The position numbers and the translations under genes are program-made. From Verrucomicrobiales bacterium (GTDB taxonomy: Bacteria; Verrucomicrobiota; Verrucomicrobiia; Verrucomicrobiales; DEV007): 6,872 nucleotides of DNA. Position 1 is the stretch's first letter. Each line of letters begins with the position of its first letter. The notes under the pieces are model-generated. The model did no database searches, was not told the DNA's origin, and worked only from the letters and a program-made list of their open reading frames with translations. The stretch covers positions 1 through 6,872 of the forward strand of contig NZSO01000031.1 in the NCBI GenBank assembly GCA_002696885.1. The letters run 5' to 3'. Below, in pieces: positions 5,539-6,872 of the stretch.

Positions 5539-6872
5539 TCATGAATTTGTAGTACTCGTAATTTTTTCGTTTTCTTTAAATTTCATGCCAATTAATTGGC
5601 TAATTCCGAATTCTTCTTGAGTAACACCATACATTACCTCACAGCGACTCATTGTTCGTTTGTTATGGGTAACTATAACGAATTGGCTGTCTTTAGTAAA
5701 TTGATCGAGTAGTTTCAAAAATCTTCCTATATTAGCCTCGTCCAAGGGTGCGTCTAATTCATCAAGAACGCAGAATGGGCTTGGTTTGACCATATATATA
5801 GAGAACAACAATGCGACGGCAGTCATTGCACGCTCTCCACCTGAAAGTAGAGTAATTGATTGAGGTTTTTTGCCTGGTGGCTTTGCAATAATATCAATGC
5901 CACTTTCAAGTGGATCTGATTCGTCAAGCATAACAAGACTTGCTCTACCCTGATCACCAAACAACTCCTTAAATACGGAGCTAAAATTTTTGCTTATTTC
6001 CTCAAAGGTATCAGAAAATCTTGACCGTGTTTCTCTGTTGATTTTGCTAATTACTTTCAGTAATCCTTCTTTTGCATTAATGAGATCCGTATGTTCCTTA
6101 CTTAGAAAATCATATCTCTCCTGAAGTGATTCAAATTCTTCAATGGCATCAATATTGACGGGTCCCATCGAATCGAGTTTTTGCTTAAGCTCGTCAATGA
6201 CAAGTTCGACGAAAGACCAGTCAGGTTGATTTCCCTGAGAAATCACCTCTTCTATTTCTTGCTCAATATTATCCTCTTTCGATTCGCTTGATTCATCATC
6301 AGTATTTTGATCCCAAACCCTATTTTCCCTTGATGCTTTTCTTTTTTCTCTTGTCTGTTTGGCTTTCTTTTGGTCTTCGATAGCACATAGAAGCTTATGA
6401 CTGTCTGGACTGAAGTGTTCAAGATTAACATTGTACCTTTGTCTTATTGTTGAGCATAAGCTTTCGACTCTGAGATCAATTTGAGTCATTTTGACTTCTT
6501 CTTGCCCCTTTTGTTCGTTGAGCTTTGCAATTTTACCTCTCGTCTCACTTAAGGCCCCTTCAGCATTTTCAACACTCTTTATTCTTTCCTGTCTTTGGTT
6601 AATTATTTGCTCAAGATTACTCTTTAACGACTCACAAAGATTGTTGAGTTGTTCAATTTCAACGATCAAATTTTGATTTTCTGTTTTAGCAATTTCTATA
6701 CGCTCAGAGTATGATGAAACCTCTGACTCTCTGCGATTAATTGCTGACTCAAGCTCAGCCATTCTTTCGGTGATTGGAGCTTTTTGTTCCTCTAGTGCCT
6801 GAAAAGCTTTTTCTTCAACGGCCAGAGCTGTCTTAAATTCCAGAAGCAGTTCCACAGAATCATTCTCCTGTC
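5539..6872 (-). CDS. smc: Chromosome segregation protein SMC, C-terminal part (N-terminus outside window)
   Basis: The frame is open to the right window edge, so only about 443 C-terminal residues are seen; whole bacterial SMCs are about 1,150-1,200. SMC forms DNA-loading rings with ScpA/ScpB that compact and separate chromosomes. From the edge there are about 160 residues of Glu/Lys/Gln-rich coiled coil (second arm), then a highly charged insert (about 6370-6240, basic then acidic). The conserved arm-to-head joint MGPVNIDAIEEFESLQERYD (codons near 6168-6109) follows, then the head: AKPPGKKPQSITLLSGGERAM with the ABC signature LSGG at 5847-5836, Walker B plus D-loop FCVLDELDAPLDEAN (5775-5731), and the switch histidine in VIVTHNKRTM. 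The end YGVTQEEFGISQLIGMKF is typical of bacterial SMC. The stop is TGA. A GTG at 6855 could be taken as a start, but the frame and coiled coil continue past it, so it is internal. RecN and RecF-type ABC proteins lack this PPGKK/GPVN combination. Confidence 0.95.
   Translation of the reverse strand, partial: QENDSVELLLEFKTALAVEEKAFQALEEQKAPITERMAELESAINRRESEVSSYSERIEIAKTENQNLIVEIEQLNNLCESLKSNLEQIINQRQERIKSVENAEGALSETRGKIAKLNEQKGQEEVKMTQIDLRVESLCSTIRQRYNVNLEHFSPDSHKLLCAIEDQKKAKQTREKRKASRENRVWDQNTDDESSESKEDNIEQEIEEVISQGNQPDWSFVELVIDELKQKLDSMGPVNIDAIEEFESLQERYDFLSKEHTDLINAKEGLLKVISKINRETRSRFSDTFEEISKNFSSVFKELFGDQGRASLVMLDESDPLESGIDIIAKPPGKKPQSITLLSGGERAMTAVALLFSIYMVKPSPFCVLDELDAPLDEANIGRFLKLLDQFTKDSQFVIVTHNKRTMSRCEVMYGVTQEEFGISQLIGMKFKENEKITSTTNS

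Noticed and set aside
6853..6855. GTG as the start of a short SMC-like gene
   Set aside because: Codons upstream to the window edge stay open and continue the coiled coil, and an SMC head without its N-terminal Walker A half and arms would make no sense. The gene enters from outside.

Overview
This 6.9-kb window is bacterial, AT-rich (roughly 40% G+C by eye) and densely packed, with gene gaps of only 5 to 45 bp apart from one 205-bp divergent spacer. It carries the 3' end of a chromosome-segregation ATPase gene (smc), three genes for a thiamine-dependent 2-oxo acid dehydrogenase complex (E1 alpha, E1 beta, E2), a pterin-4a-carbinolamine dehydratase gene, a cysteine synthase gene (cysK) and most of a gene for a membrane-anchored TPR-like protein. 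No phage, transposon, CRISPR, rRNA or tRNA is visible. From memory, the E1 alpha sequence and the SMC with its charged insert resemble marine Verrucomicrobia (Opitutae/Puniceicoccales-like). That placement is a tentative inference with no search behind it.

Layout from right to left on the minus strand: the smc C-terminal half (6872-5539, entering from outside the window), then E1 alpha (5493-4474), E1 beta (4464-3499) and E2 (3493 onward). The gaps are 45, 9 and 5 bp, so the three dehydrogenase genes read as one operon, possibly co-transcribed with smc. The carbinolamine dehydratase gene (1979-2263, plus strand) converges on E2. A divergent AT-rich spacer (1774-1978) separates it from cysK (1773-787, minus). 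The TPR-like gene follows cysK after 40 bp (746 to the left edge, minus) and runs out of the window inside a perfect 12-bp tandem repeat encoding Pro-Glu-Pro-Thr.

The main anomaly is in E2. The open frame stops at a TAA (2446-2444), but the same frame then continues for 51 codons and contains the E2 catalytic signature DHRVLDG before two consecutive TAA stops. This is an otherwise intact E2 of about 400 codons interrupted by one in-frame nonsense codon just before its active site. It is either a real inactivating mutation or a base-calling or assembly error. Recoding is less likely. No E3 (dihydrolipoamide dehydrogenase) gene is in the window.

Otherwise this is ordinary housekeeping gene content, and I see no convincing new biological system. 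Secondary points are two 19-bp perfect palindromes, the tandem-repeat protein tail, a bipolar charged insert in the SMC arm, and the absence of a strong Shine-Dalgarno sequence before the visible starts.
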